Notes: generated from the sequence alone by a model not told the origin. Shown: positions 36,236-50,352, counted from the first letter of the stretch. The stretch is 64,000 nt of DNA from Metabacillus arenae (GCF_014773385.1 NZ_JACXAI010000006.1:62001-126000), one strand, 5' to 3'. Numbers and translations: made by a program.

Positions 36236-39007
36236 ATGGAATACAAAGACACGCTTCTCATGCCAAAAACTGCGTTTCCAATGCGCGGGAATTTACCGAA
36301 TCGAGAGCCGGAAATGCAAGAAAAATGGGAAGAAATGAACATCTATAAAAAGGTTCAAGATCATACAAAAGGCCGGCCGATGTTTGTTCTGCATGATGGC
36401 CCTCCATATGCAAATGGTGACATTCATATGGGTCATGCCCTTAACAAAATCTTAAAAGACTTCATTGTTCGATACAAATCGATGAGCGGATACAATGCAC
36501 CATATGTCCCAGGCTGGGATACACATGGTCTTCCAATTGAAACGGCCTTAACGAAAAATAAAAAAATAAAACGCAAAGAGATGAGTGTAGCTGAATTTAG
36601 AAAGCTATGTGAAGAATATGCATGGCAGCAAATTGAAAGCCAAAGAGAACAATTTAAACGCTTAGGTGTTCGCGGAGATTGGGATAATCCTTATGTTACC
36701 CTAAAACCAGTATATGAAGCACAGCAAATCAAAGTATTCGGTGAAATGGCGAAAAAAGGATACATTTATAAAGGTAAAAAACCAGTTTATTGGTCTCCTT
36801 CAAGTGAATCTGCGCTTGCAGAAGCCGAAATTGAATATGCTGACAAACGTTCTCCATCCATTTATGTTGCCTTCGATATAATAGATGGAAAAGATGTTTT
36901 AAAAAATGGTGAAAAATTTATTATTTGGACGACGACTCCTTGGACGATCCCAGCAAATTTAGGAATAGCTGTTCATGCTGACTTAGAGTACAGCATTGTT
37001 GAGGTGGAAGGAAATCGATATGTTGTTGCTTCTGCACTTGTTGACTCTGTTGCGAAGGCTGTTGAATGGGAAGCTTACACCGTTGACAAAACGTTAAAAG
37101 GAAGCGAGCTTGAGCATATTGTTGCATCGCACCCTCTATACGGACGTGATTCTCTAGTAATGCTAGGTGAACATGTTACAACAGATGCTGGTACGGGCTG
37201 TGTTCATACTGCACCTGGACATGGGGAAGATGATTTTATTATTGGCCAGAAAAATGGATTAGATGTACTCTGTCCAGTAGATGAAAAAGGATATATGACG
37301 GGTGAAGCACCTGGATTTGAAGGGTTATTTTATGATGAAGCGAACAAACCGATTACAGAGAAGCTTGATGAAGCAGGCGCTCTATTAAAATTAAGCTTTA
37401 TTACACACTCCTATCCACATGACTGGAGAACGAAGAAACCAACGATTTTCAGAGCAACAGCACAATGGTTTGCTTCTATAAAAGATTTCAGAGAAGAGCT
37501 GATGCAAGCAGTAAAAGAAACAAAATGGGTACCTGCTTGGGGAGAGACAAGATTGTTTAACATGGTTCGTGACCGGGGAGATTGGTGTATTTCCCGTCAA
37601 AGAGCTTGGGGTGTGCCAATTCCTGTCTTTTACGCTGAGAATGGTGAACCCATTATAACTGATGAAACGATCGAACATGTATCAAATTTATTCCGCGAGC
37701 ATGGCTCTAATGTTTGGTTTGAGCGTGAAGCAAACGAGCTTTTACCTGAAGGGTTTACTCATGAAGGAAGTCCTAACGGAAAGTTTTCGAAAGAGCAGGA
37801 TATTATGGATGTATGGTTTGATTCAGGCTCTTCTCATCAGGCTGTGCTGGAAGAGCGGGAGGATTTAGTTCGTCCTGCAGACCTTTATTTAGAAGGGTCT
37901 GATCAATATCGCGGCTGGTTTAATTCTTCTTTATCAACAGCTGTTGCAGTAACAGGGAAAGCCCCATACAAAGGTATTCTAAGCCATGGATTTGCTTTGG
38001 ATGGAGATGGCCGAAAAATGAGTAAATCATTGGGCAATGTTGTCGTACCTGCAAAAGTTATGAAACAGCTTGGTGCTGACATCCTTCGCCTTTGGGTAGC
38101 ATCTGTTGATTATCAAGCAGATGTGCGTGTTTCGGATGCGATTTTAAAACAAGTTGCTGAAGTATATCGAAAGATTCGAAATACATTCCGTTTTTTACTA
38201 GGAAACTTAGCTGACTTTGATCCTAATCAAAACAAAGTGCCTTACGAAGAGTTGCGGGATGTTGATCGTTATATGCTTGTAAAACTTAATAAGCTGACGG
38301 ATAAAGTGAAAAAGTCCTATGAACAATATGAATATGCGGCAATATACCATGCTGTTCACAATTTCTGTACAATTGAATTAAGCTCATTCTATTTAGACTT
38401 TGCTAAGGATATTCTCTATATTGAAAGTGCTGATCATCAAGATCGTCGGGCTATTCAAACTGTGCTTTATGAGACGCTTTTATCACTGGTAAAACTGGTA
38501 ACTCCAATACTGCCGCATACAACTGATGAAGTTTGGCAGCATATTGAATCGGTTAAGGAAGAAAGTGTTCAACTTGTAGATATGCCTGATGTACAGAAGC
38601 TTGAAAATGCTGATGCATTAGAAAAGAAATGGGATGCCTTTATGGCATTAAGAGATGATGTTTTAAAAGCATTAGAAGCAGCAAGAAATGAAAAAGTTAT
38701 CGGCAAATCTTTAGCTGCAAGCATTTCTTTATATCCAAATGAGGAAAGCTCAAACCTGCTTGAATCTGTAAATGAGGATTTGAAACAGCTGTTTATCGTT
38801 TCAGGCTTTGAAATTGGCGGCAAATATGAAGAAGCTCCAAAAGATGCTCACACCTTTGAAACCGTAAAAATAGTCGTAAACAAAGCTGACGGTGAAACAT
38901 GTGAACGCTGCTGGATCGTCACTCCTGAAGTTGGAGAAGACCCCGATCATCAAACACTTTGTCTTCGTTGTGCTTCAATTGTAAAAGAACATTATGCAAA
39001 TGCTTAA
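36236..39007 (+). CDS. ileS: Isoleucyl-tRNA synthetase
   Basis: IleRS charges tRNA(Ile) and edits valine. The 923-aa class I enzyme has the HIGH-type motif HMGH at residues 64-67, the CP1 editing domain ([32 protein letters not shown]), KMSKS at 594-598, and a C-terminal zinc-binding region with CERCW and CLRC pairs. This is the bacterial type with the C-terminal zinc domain. The ATG follows GGAGG. Expression is controlled by the T-box upstream. It is followed by a strong hairpin terminator and a large repeat. Confidence 0.98.
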   Translation: MEYKDTLLMPKTAFPMRGNLPNREPEMQEKWEEMNIYKKVQDHTKGRPMFVLHDGPPYANGDIHMGHALNKILKDFIVRYKSMSGYNAPYVPGWDTHGLPIETALTKNKKIKRKEMSVAEFRKLCEEYAWQQIESQREQFKRLGVRGDWDNPYVTLKPVYEAQQIKVFGEMAKKGYIYKGKKPVYWSPSSESALAEAEIEYADKRSPSIYVAFDIIDGKDVLKNGEKFIIWTTTPWTIPANLGIAVHADLEYSIVEVEGNRYVVASALVDSVAKAVEWEAYTVDKTLKGSELEHIVASHPLYGRDSLVMLGEHVTTDAGTGCVHTAPGHGEDDFIIGQKNGLDVLCPVDEKGYMTGEAPGFEGLFYDEANKPITEKLDEAGALLKLSFITHSYPHDWRTKKPTIFRATAQWFASIKDFREELMQAVKETKWVPAWGETRLFNMVRDRGDWCISRQRAWGVPIPVFYAENGEPIITDETIEHVSNLFREHGSNVWFEREANELLPEGFTHEGSPNGKFSKEQDIMDVWFDSGSSHQAVLEEREDLVRPADLYLEGSDQYRGWFNSSLSTAVAVTGKAPYKGILSHGFALDGDGRKMSKSLGNVVVPAKVMKQLGADILRLWVASVDYQADVRVSDAILKQVAEVYRKIRNTFRFLLGNLADFDPNQNKVPYEELRDVDRYMLVKLNKLTDKVKKSYEQYEYAAIYHAVHNFCTIELSSFYLDFAKDILYIESADHQDRRAIQTVLYETLLSLVKLVTPILPHTTDEVWQHIESVKEESVQLVDMPDVQKLENADALEKKWDAFMALRDDVLKALEAARNEKVIGKSLAASISLYPNEESSNLLESVNEDLKQLFIVSGFEIGGKYEEAPKDAHTFETVKIVVNKADGETCERCWIVTPEVGEDPDHQTLCLRCASIVKEHYANA

Positions 39008-39017
39008 CAAAAGAAAT

Positions 39018-39056
39018 AGGAGCTGCCCTGGTGATTATAATGGGGCGGCTCCTTTT
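39018..39056 (+). terminator. Intrinsic terminator after ileS
   Basis: AGGAGCTGCCC and GGGCGGCTCCT pair over 11 positions (one wobble/mismatch) around a 12-nt or longer loop, followed by TTTTCTTG. Confidence 0.75.
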
Positions 39057-39115
39057 CTTGTCAGTTTAGAAAGTTTAAGTTAATTAAAATATTAACGTAA
39101 TAAAGAGTGGTATCA

Positions 39116-39275
39116 TTGTCCAGCGCAGGCGGACAGGACGTCCTAGTGCCGGCAGGCATAAGGCCGTGACGCCTTTGCCGGCCGAGCGCCATCGGTCCTT
39201 AAGTCTCAGGGTCAATCCCTGCCGGCTCGCCTTGTGCTTGTCGCCGAAGGACTAGCGCTCTGCGCTTTTCGTTCT
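39116..39275 (+). repeat. GC-rich dispersed intergenic repeat
   Basis: About 160 bp that is clearly more GC-rich than its surroundings, starting TTGTCCAGCGCAGGCGG and ending GCTCTGCGCTTTTCGTTC. Internal inverted repeats include GTGCCGGCAGGC / GCCTTTGCCGGC and CTTGTGCTTGTCGCCGAAGG. The CCAGCGC start and the CGCTTTTCGTTC end are shared with 36055-36190, and I recall similar elements between genes in many Bacillus genomes. No coding function is evident. Confidence 0.65.
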
Positions 39276-39446
39276 CTTCTCAGCAGCTTTCCATTACCTT
39301 CACCGATGATTGCAGCTATTCCACATTCTGATATCTCATCTCCAGAAAATTGATAAGATAGGAAAATTCTTAACAGCTTGAAGAAGATTATGGCGGGTTA
39401 CACTATCATTACAACCACGACTCGAGCAAGAGAGGAGCTGTTTCAA

Positions 39447-39815
39447 TTGCCAGAGCTTTTAGCTTCCATTCGTTATGAGTTAGAACTGATGCGCGAAGAG
39501 TTAACCTCCCGATTGTTTGAACATTCCCTTTTTGATATGGAAGTTCGGATGCCGCAAGTAATAATGTCGATTCACCAAGAAAAAACACTGCTGTTTCATA
39601 TTAAAGAAGAGCTGCAGGATGTTGAATATGCGTTAAAGAAAATGGATGAGGGCTGCTATGGAATTTGTGAACTAACAAGTGAACCAATTCCATTAGATAA
39701 ATTACGAATTATCCCAACAGCGAGAACAATTTATGATTTCTCTTATCAAGAACAATTTGAACGAAAATGCCTCTCGTTATCTCCAGAGTATTTTAACTCA
39801 TATTCATATCATTAA
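39447..39815 (+). CDS. ylyA: DksA/TraR-like protein YlyA
   Basis: YlyA is a DksA-like protein placed between ileS and lspA in B. subtilis, where it is reported to modulate RNA polymerase in the forespore. From TTG 39447 (reading MPELLASIRYELELM), with AGAGGAG nine bases upstream, it is 122 aa; an in-frame TTG at 39378 would give 145 aa with no clear ribosome binding site. The N-terminal half is helical, as in the DksA coiled coil. The zinc-finger region reads MDEGCYGICELTSEPIPLDKLRIIP, retaining only the first CxxC pair of the usual C4 finger. I therefore doubt that it binds zinc in the classical way. Confidence 0.8.
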   Translation: MPELLASIRYELELMREELTSRLFEHSLFDMEVRMPQVIMSIHQEKTLLFHIKEELQDVEYALKKMDEGCYGICELTSEPIPLDKLRIIPTARTIYDFSYQEQFERKCLSLSPEYFNSYSYH

Positions 39816-39828
39816 TCCAATCAATTAA

Positions 39829-39858
39829 TTACGGTACCAAAGGTACCTGGTACCGTAA
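39829..39858. terminator. GGTACC hairpin after ylyA
   Basis: TTACGGTACC (39829-39838) and GGTACCGTAA (39849-39858) form a perfect 10-bp stem, with another GGTACC in the loop. It relates to the element after bpr (27916-27945). It may terminate ylyA transcription in either direction, though no T tract follows. Confidence 0.55.
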
Positions 39859-39982
39859 TTACCGTTTGTTTCCGCAAACAGAAAGCGTAGCTATTTCCTT
39901 TTGCCCAAACACTTTCTTTACTCGATTGATTCGTCTATGATAAAATTCATAGGGTACATAATAGGAAAGTTGGGGAAACTTC

Positions 39983-40450
39983 GTGTTCTATTACTTAATT
40001 GCTGCTGGTGTGATTTTATTGGATCAGCTTACAAAATGGCTTGTTGTAAAAAATATGGAACTTGGTGAGAATATACCTGTTATTGAAGATTTTTTCTATA
40101 TAACGTCTCATCGAAACACCGGAGCAGCTTGGGGAATTCTTCAAGGGCAAATGTGGTTTTTTTACATTGTGACAGTCATCGTCATTATTGGGATTATCTA
40201 TTATATGCAGCGTTATGCAAAAAAGGAAAAGCTGATGGGAATGGCCCTAGGCCTCATGCTCGGAGGGGCGATTGGGAATTTTATTGATCGGATTTTTAGA
40301 AAAGAAGTCGTTGATTTCTTCAACACATACATATTTGGTTATGATTTTCCAATCTTTAATATTGCGGATGCTTCTTTGTGCATTGGGGTTGGATTATTGT
40401 TTATCCAAATGCTGTTAGAAGGAAAAAGAGAGAAGGAGCATAGGGGATGA
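39983..40450 (+). CDS. lspA: Lipoprotein signal peptidase LspA
   Basis: LspA (signal peptidase II) is a membrane aspartic protease that cleaves diacylglyceryl-modified prolipoproteins. The 155-aa protein has four transmembrane segments. Family motifs are [16 protein letters not shown] near the N-terminus, [23 protein letters not shown] with the first catalytic Asp, and [15 protein letters not shown] with the second. The start is GTG 39983 after GGGGAAAC. It overlaps the following pseudouridine synthase gene by four bases. Confidence 0.96.
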   Translation: MFYYLIAAGVILLDQLTKWLVVKNMELGENIPVIEDFFYITSHRNTGAAWGILQGQMWFFYIVTVIVIIGIIYYMQRYAKKEKLMGMALGLMLGGAIGNFIDRIFRKEVVDFFNTYIFGYDFPIFNIADASLCIGVGLLFIQMLLEGKREKEHRG

Positions 40451-41361
40451 ATGTAGTTGAAATAAAGGTCACTTCAGAGCAAGGAAGTGAACGGATAGAT
40501 AAGATCATTTCTGCCTATGAACCGGAATGGTCTCGTTCTCAGGTACAACAGTGGATAAAAGAGGGCAATGTACAGGTAAATGGCAAACAGGTAAAGCCTA
40601 ATTATAAGTGTCAAGAAGAGGATCATATTTATGTCGAAATACCTGAACCGGAGATTCTTGACTTGTTGCCAGAGGAATTAGATCTTGACATTTACTATGA
40701 AGATCAAGATGTTTTAGTAGTTAATAAGCCAAGGGGGATGGTCGTTCATCCCGCTCCTGGTCATTTATCAGGCACCCTTGTAAATGGGCTGATGGCTCAT
40801 TGCAAGGATTTATCAGGAATTAACGGTGTTTTGCGACCTGGAATTGTCCATAGAATTGATAAAGATACATCAGGGCTTTTAATGGTAGCAAAGAATGACT
40901 TAGCCCATGAATCTCTTGTAAATCAATTGGTCGAAAAAACAGTAACAAGAAGGTACAAGGCAATTGTCCACGGTGTCATCGCCCATGATCAAGGAACGAT
41001 AGATGCTCCTATAGGCAGAGATAAGCAGGACAGGCAAAGTATGACTGTTACAGATGAAAATAGTAAGCCGGCAGTTACACATTTTCAAGTGCTAGAACGT
41101 TTTACGAACTACAGTTTTATTGAATGCAGGCTTGAAACAGGTCGGACTCATCAAATTCGTGTTCATATGAAATATATTGGGTTTCCGTTAGCTGGAGATC
41201 CAAAATATGGACCTAAGAAGACGATTTCTATGGATGGTCAAGCTTTACATGCAGCTGTTTTAGGGTTTGAGCATCCCAGAACAGGTAAGTATATGGAATT
41301 CGAAGCTCAAATGCCTAAGGAGCTTCAAAAGCTGCTTGAGCAGCTGAGAAAAAACCGTTGA
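40447..41361 (+). CDS. ylyB: RluD-family 23S rRNA pseudouridine synthase (YlyB)
   Basis: A 304-aa pseudouridine synthase of the RluA/RluD family, expected to modify 23S rRNA near helix 69. The N-terminal S4 domain ([32 protein letters not shown] pattern, about residues 17-50) is followed by the catalytic domain. The active-site Asp is in [15 protein letters not shown] and the partner motifs are [10 protein letters not shown] and [12 protein letters not shown]. The exact target uridines cannot be read from sequence. The gene's last bases contain the -35 of the pyr promoter. Confidence 0.93.
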   Translation: MNVVEIKVTSEQGSERIDKIISAYEPEWSRSQVQQWIKEGNVQVNGKQVKPNYKCQEEDHIYVEIPEPEILDLLPEELDLDIYYEDQDVLVVNKPRGMVVHPAPGHLSGTLVNGLMAHCKDLSGINGVLRPGIVHRIDKDTSGLLMVAKNDLAHESLVNQLVEKTVTRRYKAIVHGVIAHDQGTIDAPIGRDKQDRQSMTVTDENSKPAVTHFQVLERFTNYSFIECRLETGRTHQIRVHMKYIGFPLAGDPKYGPKKTISMDGQALHAAVLGFEHPRTGKYMEFEAQMPKELQKLLEQLRKNR

Positions 41362-41386
41362 CAGCTCCGCGTTTTTTTGAAATAAT
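41358..41386 (+). promoter_or_regulatory. Sigma-A promoter of the pyr operon
   Basis: A perfect TTGACA (41358-41363) overlaps the last codon and stop of the preceding gene. After 17 bp comes AATAAT (41381-41386). Transcription would start near 41393, giving a leader of about 160 nt before pyrR with the first PyrR attenuator. Confidence 0.7.
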
Positions 41387-41404
41387 AAATTCAGTTGAAT
41401 AAGA

Positions 41405-42101
<697 letters not shown>

Positions 42102-42108
42102 AGGTAAT

Positions 42109-42222
42109 CCCTTTTAACTGTAGTCCAGTGAGGCTGTAAAGGGGAAGCTCGATTTCACATGGCCTTTATAACCGGTGAAATCTGTCATTCCCTCTTTGCA
42201 CCTTCTCGCAAAGAGGTTTTTT
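42109..42222 (+). promoter_or_regulatory. PyrR-dependent attenuator 2 (pyrR-pyrP)
   Basis: The binding hairpin is CCCTTTTA with AAAGGGG around the loop TAGTCCAGTGAGGCTG (42121-42136), a full consensus match. The terminator CCTCTTTGC (42191-42199) pairs perfectly with GCAAAGAGG (42208-42216), followed by T residues. Confidence 0.9.
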
Positions 42223-42247
42223 ATAAGAGCAAGAGGAGGGATAACAT

Positions 42248-43564
42248 ATGAAAGAACAACAACAAGGAATCATATTAGATGTTGGTGATACGCCAAAACC
42301 TATTACATGGCTAACATTAAGCTTTCAGCATTTGTTTGCGATGTTCGGAGCAACAATTTTAGTGCCATTTTTAGTAGATCTTGATCCTGCTGTAGCATTA
42401 ATTTCCAGTGGTGTCGGAACAATCGCTTTCTTACTTATAACAAAAGGCCAGGTTCCTGCTTATCTTGGATCATCGTTTGCTTTTATCGCGCCACTTATTG
42501 CTGCAAAGGCAGCTTTTGGACCTGGAGGAGCAATGGTTGGCAGCTTTATGGCCGGGATTGTTTATGGACTTGTTGCCATCCTAATAAAAACATCAGGACA
42601 TCAATGGGTCATGAAAATGCTTCCTCCGATTGTAGTCGGCCCGGTGATAGTGGTCATCGGATTAAGTCTTTCAGGTACAGCTGTTGATATGGCGATGAAT
42701 AATCCTAATCAAGAATACAGTTTGCTGCATTTTTCCGCAGCATTAGTGACATTGCTTATAACCATCATTTTTTCCATCTACTTCAGAGGGTTTTTTAGTC
42801 TCATTCCTATTCTCATCGGGATTATTTGCGGCTATGGATACTCACTGGCTATCGGAATCGTAAACTTACAGCCGGTGGTCGAAGCGAATTGGTTTTCCAG
42901 ACCAGAATTTATCATTCCCTTTGTAAACTATACGCCAACTTTTTCTTGGCAAATTGCGCTATTAATGGTACCTGTTGCTCTCGTTACTCTTTCTGAGCAC
43001 ATTGGTCATCAACTTGTGTTAAGTAAAGTAGTTGGACGAGATTATATTGAAAAACCCGGATTACATCGATCTATATTAGGAGATGGAACGGCAACAATGA
43101 TTGCCTCGATACTCGGAGGGCCTCCAAATACAACTTATGGAGAAAACATAGGGGTTTTAGCGATTACCAGAGTATATAGTGTGTTTGTCATCGCCGGAGC
43201 AGCCATTTTTGCAATAGGATTTGGGTTTATAGGGAAAATATCTGCACTGATTTCTTCGGTTCCATCACCAGTGATGGGAGGGGTATCCATCCTCTTATTC
43301 GGAATTATTGCATCAAGCGGTCTTCGCATGATGATTGACAGCCAGATTGATTTAGGTGATAAACGAAATTTAATTATAGCCTCCGTTATTCTTGTTATTG
43401 GAATCGGAGGAGCTTTTGTCAAGTTCTCAGACGAATTTGAACTCCATGGGATGGCGCTTGCCGCTATTATCGGCATTCTGCTAAATGCCATCCTGCCAAA
43501 ATCGGTCGGTACTAGTTCTAATGAAGATGAAGTGAATAGCAATAAAAAACATTCAATTGCATAA
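42248..43564 (+). CDS. pyrP: Uracil permease PyrP
   Basis: PyrP imports uracil by proton symport (NCS2/UraA family). The 438-aa protein has about 14 hydrophobic segments. Family features are QHLFAMFGATILVP near the N-terminus, PAYLGSSFAFIAP, VTLSEHIGHQLV, and GGPPNTTYGENIGVLAITRVYS. The ATG follows AAGAGGAGG. It lies between attenuators 2 and 3, so its level is set by PyrR and UMP. Confidence 0.96.
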   Translation: MKEQQQGIILDVGDTPKPITWLTLSFQHLFAMFGATILVPFLVDLDPAVALISSGVGTIAFLLITKGQVPAYLGSSFAFIAPLIAAKAAFGPGGAMVGSFMAGIVYGLVAILIKTSGHQWVMKMLPPIVVGPVIVVIGLSLSGTAVDMAMNNPNQEYSLLHFSAALVTLLITIIFSIYFRGFFSLIPILIGIICGYGYSLAIGIVNLQPVVEANWFSRPEFIIPFVNYTPTFSWQIALLMVPVALVTLSEHIGHQLVLSKVVGRDYIEKPGLHRSILGDGTATMIASILGGPPNTTYGENIGVLAITRVYSVFVIAGAAIFAIGFGFIGKISALISSVPSPVMGGVSILLFGIIASSGLRMMIDSQIDLGDKRNLIIASVILVIGIGGAFVKFSDEFELHGMALAAIIGILLNAILPKSVGTSSNEDEVNSNKKHSIA

Positions 43565-43565
43565 T

Positions 43566-43680
43566 ACACCTTTTAACGAAGTACAGAGAGGCTTCAAAGG
43601 GTGTAAAAGGAAGACGAGGAAGATGATAGCTTCGTTCTCCTTTTATACGCCCTGAGCCGACTGTCAGGGCATTTTTTTAC
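43566..43680 (+). promoter_or_regulatory. PyrR-dependent attenuator 3 (pyrP-pyrB)
   Basis: ACACCTTTTAACGAAG and CTTCAAAGGGTGT form the anti-antiterminator around the loop AGTACAGAGAGGCT. The loop has A where the first two sites have C (AGTCC to AGTAC). The terminator GCCCTGA (43649-43655) pairs with TCAGGGC (43664-43670), followed by ATTTTTTT. Confidence 0.88.
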
Positions 43681-43690
43681 TCTAAAATGA

Positions 43691-45879
<2,189 letters not shown>

Positions 45880-46058
45880 GAGATCGGGAAGGATCTTCTT
45901 TAAACAAAATAGTAAAATCAGAGGATTCTTCCTAAAAAAATCAGGTAGTCCACATTTGTGCAATGAGATAAGCATGCCATTCATTTTCGATGCAAATAGT
46001 ATAAAAACTATGCAAATACTGCGAAGGTTAGAGAACTAGTCACCATAGGAGGGCTTTG
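45880..46058. other. pyrC-pyrAA spacer with short direct repeats
   Basis: This spacer has ATGCAAATAGT (45990-46000) and ATGCAAATACT (46010-46020) as a near-perfect direct repeat 20 bp apart, with ATAGT / ACTAT inverted between them. No PyrR site, terminator or gene is visible. It interrupts an otherwise overlapping operon. Confidence 0.4.
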
Positions 46059-47159
46059 ATGAAAAGATTATTGGTTTTAGAAGATGGAACTATTTTTAAA
46101 GGTGAAGGCTTTGGCAGCGAAAAAGCTATTGCAGGGGAAGTCGTTTTCAATACAGGGATGACAGGTTATCAAGAAATCCTTTCAGATCCTTCTTATTGCG
46201 GGCAGATTGTCACTCTTACTTATCCGCTAATTGGAAATTACGGTATAAATAGAGATGATTTTGAAACGATCTCTCCTTCTGTTAATGGGTTGATTGTAAA
46301 AGAATTATGTCAACTTCCTTCAAACTGGAGAAGTGAGTATTCATTAGATGAATACTTAAAATTAAAAGAGATCCCGGGTCTAGCTGGGATTGATACTAGG
46401 AAGCTTACACGAATTATCCGTAAACACGGAACATTAAAAGGAATGTTCTGTTCTGCAGATGTAAGTGTGGAGGAGATCCTTCAAAAGCTTAGAAAAACAG
46501 AATTACCCCGAGATCAAGTTCAGAAAGTTTCAACAAAAACAGCTTTCCCAAGTCCTGGACGCGGTCATCGCATTGTTCTCGTTGATTTTGGTATGAAGCA
46601 CGGAATACTTCGGGAATTAAATAAACGGAACTGTGACGTAGTTGTTGTTCCTTATAACATTACAGCTGATGAAGTTCTGCAGTTAAAACCTGACGGGATT
46701 ATGCTTTCAAATGGTCCTGGGGATCCAAAAGATGTAGAGGTTGCGATGGAAATGATCAAAGGCTTATTAGGGAAGGTGCCCTTGTTTGGAATTTGCTTAG
46801 GACACCAATTATTTGCCCTTGCTTGCGGAGCTGATACAGAGAAGATGAAATTTGGCCACAGGGGCTCTAATCATCCTGTAAAGGATTTATCGACTGGGAA
46901 GGTAGCGATTACTGCGCAAAACCATGGCTACACCGTTAAAAGTGATTCTCTTGAAGGTACTAACTTAATAGCGACTCATGTCGCTCTAAATGATGAAACT
47001 ATCGAAGGCTTGCAGCACAAAAATTATCCAGCTTTCACAGTACAGTATCATCCTGAAGCATCTCCGGGACCAGAAGATGCCAATAACTTGTTCGACCGCT
47101 TTATATCCATGATTGAAACATCAAAGAAAGAGGGGACAGCCGTATGCCTAAACGCCTAG
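46059..47159 (+). CDS. pyrAA: Carbamoyl phosphate synthetase small subunit (pyrimidine-specific)
   Basis: PyrAA (CarA type) is the glutamine amidotransferase subunit that feeds ammonia to PyrAB. ATG 46059 follows ATAGGAGGG, giving 366 aa; the TTG at 46056 adds one residue. The class I amidotransferase triad is visible: the Cys in [15 protein letters not shown] and the His/Glu in [12 protein letters not shown]. The N-terminal domain has [14 protein letters not shown]. It overlaps pyrAB by 16 bases. Confidence 0.96.
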   Translation: MKRLLVLEDGTIFKGEGFGSEKAIAGEVVFNTGMTGYQEILSDPSYCGQIVTLTYPLIGNYGINRDDFETISPSVNGLIVKELCQLPSNWRSEYSLDEYLKLKEIPGLAGIDTRKLTRIIRKHGTLKGMFCSADVSVEEILQKLRKTELPRDQVQKVSTKTAFPSPGRGHRIVLVDFGMKHGILRELNKRNCDVVVVPYNITADEVLQLKPDGIMLSNGPGDPKDVEVAMEMIKGLLGKVPLFGICLGHQLFALACGADTEKMKFGHRGSNHPVKDLSTGKVAITAQNHGYTVKSDSLEGTNLIATHVALNDETIEGLQHKNYPAFTVQYHPEASPGPEDANNLFDRFISMIETSKKEGTAVCLNA

Positions 47160-50100
47160 ATATTCAAAGAATACTTGTAATAGGATCAGGTCCAATCGTT
47201 ATTGGTCAAGCAGCTGAATTTGACTATGCAGGAACACAAGCATGTATTGCTTTAAAGGAAGAAGGCTATGAGGTTATTCTCGTTAACTCCAATCCTGCAA
47301 CAATCATGACTGATACCGAAATTGCTGATCAAGTCTATATTGAGCCATTAACACTTGAATTTGTCACACATATTATCCGCAAAGAACGCCCAGATGCCAT
47401 TTTACCTACTCTTGGAGGTCAAACAGGCTTAAACCTTGCTGTTGAATTAGCTGAAGCAGGAGTCCTTGAAGAATGTAATGTGGAAGTGTTAGGAACGAAG
47501 CTATCAGCTATTAAACAAGCAGAAGACAGAGAGTTGTTTAGAGACTTAATGAATGAACTTTCAGAGCCAGTTCCAGAAAGTGAAATTATTCATACTCTAG
47601 ATGAAGCCAAATCGTTTGTTGAACAAGTAGGATATCCTGTCATTGTAAGACCAGCCTATACATTAGGCGGAACTGGCGGCGGAATTTGTGAGGATGAAGA
47701 GGATCTTGTAGAAATTGTTACAAATGGACTTAAATTAAGCCCTGTTACTCAATGCCTGCTCGAAAAAAGTATTGCAGGATTTAAAGAAATTGAATATGAA
47801 GTCATGCGTGACAGTCACGACAATGCCATTGTCGTCTGTAATATGGAAAACATTGATCCTGTCGGCGTTCATACTGGTGACTCAATCGTTGTAGCACCGA
47901 GCCAGACGTTAAGTGACAGAGAATATCAATTATTAAGAAATGTCTCTCTTAAGATCATTCGCGCCCTTGAAATCGAAGGGGGCTGTAACGTTCAGCTTGC
48001 GCTCGATCCAGATAGTTTTCAATATTACATTATTGAAGTAAATCCGCGTGTAAGCCGTTCATCTGCGCTAGCTTCAAAAGCAACAGGCTATCCGATTGCA
48101 AAGCTTGCTGCTAAAATTGCTGTCGGGTTAACACTCGCTGAAATGATGAATCCTGTTACAGGCAAAACGTATTCTTGCTTCGAGCCGGCTTTAGACTATG
48201 TTGTTTCTAAAATCCCGCGCTGGCCATTTGATAAATTCGAATCTGCAAACCGCAGGCTGGGAACGCAAATGAAAGCAACAGGCGAAGTAATGGCGATCGG
48301 AAGAACATTTGAAGAGTCTATATTAAAAGCAGTCCGTTCCCTTGAAGCAGATGTTTATCATTTAGAATTAAAAGATGCAGACGAAATCGACGATGAACTG
48401 CTTACAAAAAGAATTAAAAAAGCTGGGGATGAAAGGTTATTCTACCTTGCAGAAGCGATTCGAAGAGGGATCACCATTGAAACGATTCATGAGTGGAGCA
48501 TGATCGATCTATTCTTCTTAAACAAAATCGAAAAAATCGTCAGATATGAAGAGGTTCTCAAGGAAAATGTATTTAATGCAGAGGTCATGCAGACAGCGAA
48601 AGAGTTAGGATTCTCAGATATTGCCCTTGCAAAGCTATGGAATACAACAGAGCGTGAAATTTATGAATATCGAAAACAATCTGATATCATTCCGGTTTAT
48701 AAAATGGTTGATACATGTGCTTCAGAATTTGAATCAACTACACCATACTTTTATGGAACATATGAAGAGGAAAATGAATCACTTGTAACAAATAAAGAGA
48801 GTGTCATCGTGCTTGGTTCTGGACCAATCAGGATTGGACAAGGGATTGAATTCGACTATGCAACAGTTCACTCTGTTTGGGCGATAAAGGAAGCAGGGTA
48901 TGAAGCGATTATTGTGAACAACAACCCGGAAACTGTTTCAACAGACTTCAGTATTTCAGACAAGCTTTATTTTGAACCTTTAACAATCGAGGATGTTATG
49001 CATATTATCGATCTAGAAAAACCTATGGGTGTTGTTGTCCAGTTCGGCGGACAAACCGCGATCAACCTGGCAGAGGAGCTGTCAGCGAGGGGAGTTAAAA
49101 TCCTTGGAACAACCCTTGAGGATATTGATCGAGCGGAAAATCGCGACAAATTTGAATTAACGTTAAATGAATTAAACATTCCTCAGCCAAAAGGTAAAAC
49201 AGCAACTTCTGTCGATGAAGCAGTTAAGATTGCATCAACTATTGGATATCCCGTCCTTGTAAGACCATCCTATGTTCTAGGCGGGCGTGCAATGGAAATT
49301 GTTTACCAAGAAACAGAACTGCTCCATTACATGAGGAATGCTGTGAAAATAAACCCGCAGCACCCCGTTTTAATTGATAAATATTTAATTGGAAAAGAAA
49401 TTGAAGTGGATGCCATTTCAGATGGTGAAACAGTCATTATTCCTGGAATCATGGAGCATATTGAAAGAGCAGGCGTTCACTCAGGCGACTCAATCGCTGT
49501 TTATCCGCCACAAACGATTTCTAAGCATCTTAAAGACAAAATTGTGGATTATACAATTCGCTTGGCAAAAGGATTAAACATTGTTGGATTACTTAATATC
49601 CAATTTGTCATTTACAAAGATGATGTGTTCGTTCTCGAAGTGAATCCACGTTCAAGCAGAACGGTGCCATTCTTAAGTAAAATCACCAAAATCCCAATGG
49701 CCAATTTAGCAACAAAGGTCATTTTAGGGAAAAATTTAAAAGAACACGGATTTGAACATGGTCTTCAAGAAGAAGCATCAGGAGTTTATGTAAAAGTACC
49801 AGTATTCTCATTTGCTAAGCTGCGCAGGGTAGATATTACACTCGGACCTGAGATGAAATCAACTGGTGAAGTAATGGGGAAAGATTCAACCTTGGAAAAA
49901 GCCCTTTATAAAGGACTAATTGCTTCTGGTATTAACATTCAAAAATATGGCTCAGTTCTTCTTACGGTAGCAGATAAAGATAAAGAAGAAGGCTTAGAAA
50001 TTGCCAAGCGTTTTTACGATATCGGCTATCAGATTCTGGCTACAAGCGGGACAGCAGAGTTTCTGAAGGAAGCAGGGGTGCCGTCAAAAATCGTAAATAA

Positions 50101-50352
50101 AATTGGAACGGAATCACCGAACCTTTTGGATGTGATTCGAAACGGTGAGGCCCAGTTTGTCATCAACACACTTACAAAAGGCAAGCAGCCAGCACGAGAC
50201 GGGTTTAAAATTCGCAGAGAATCGGTTGAAAATGGTGTGCCGTGTCTAACCTCCTTGGATACAGCAAGAGCGATCCTTAGAGTCTTGGAATCAATGAGCT
50301 TTTCAACAAATGCTATGCCTGCTCAAAAAAAGGCACATGAGGTGAGTTTTTC

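Noticed and set aside
43135-43569. 144-codon reverse-strand frame inside pyrP
   Set aside because: It is complementary to a well-conserved permease coding region; a shadow frame.
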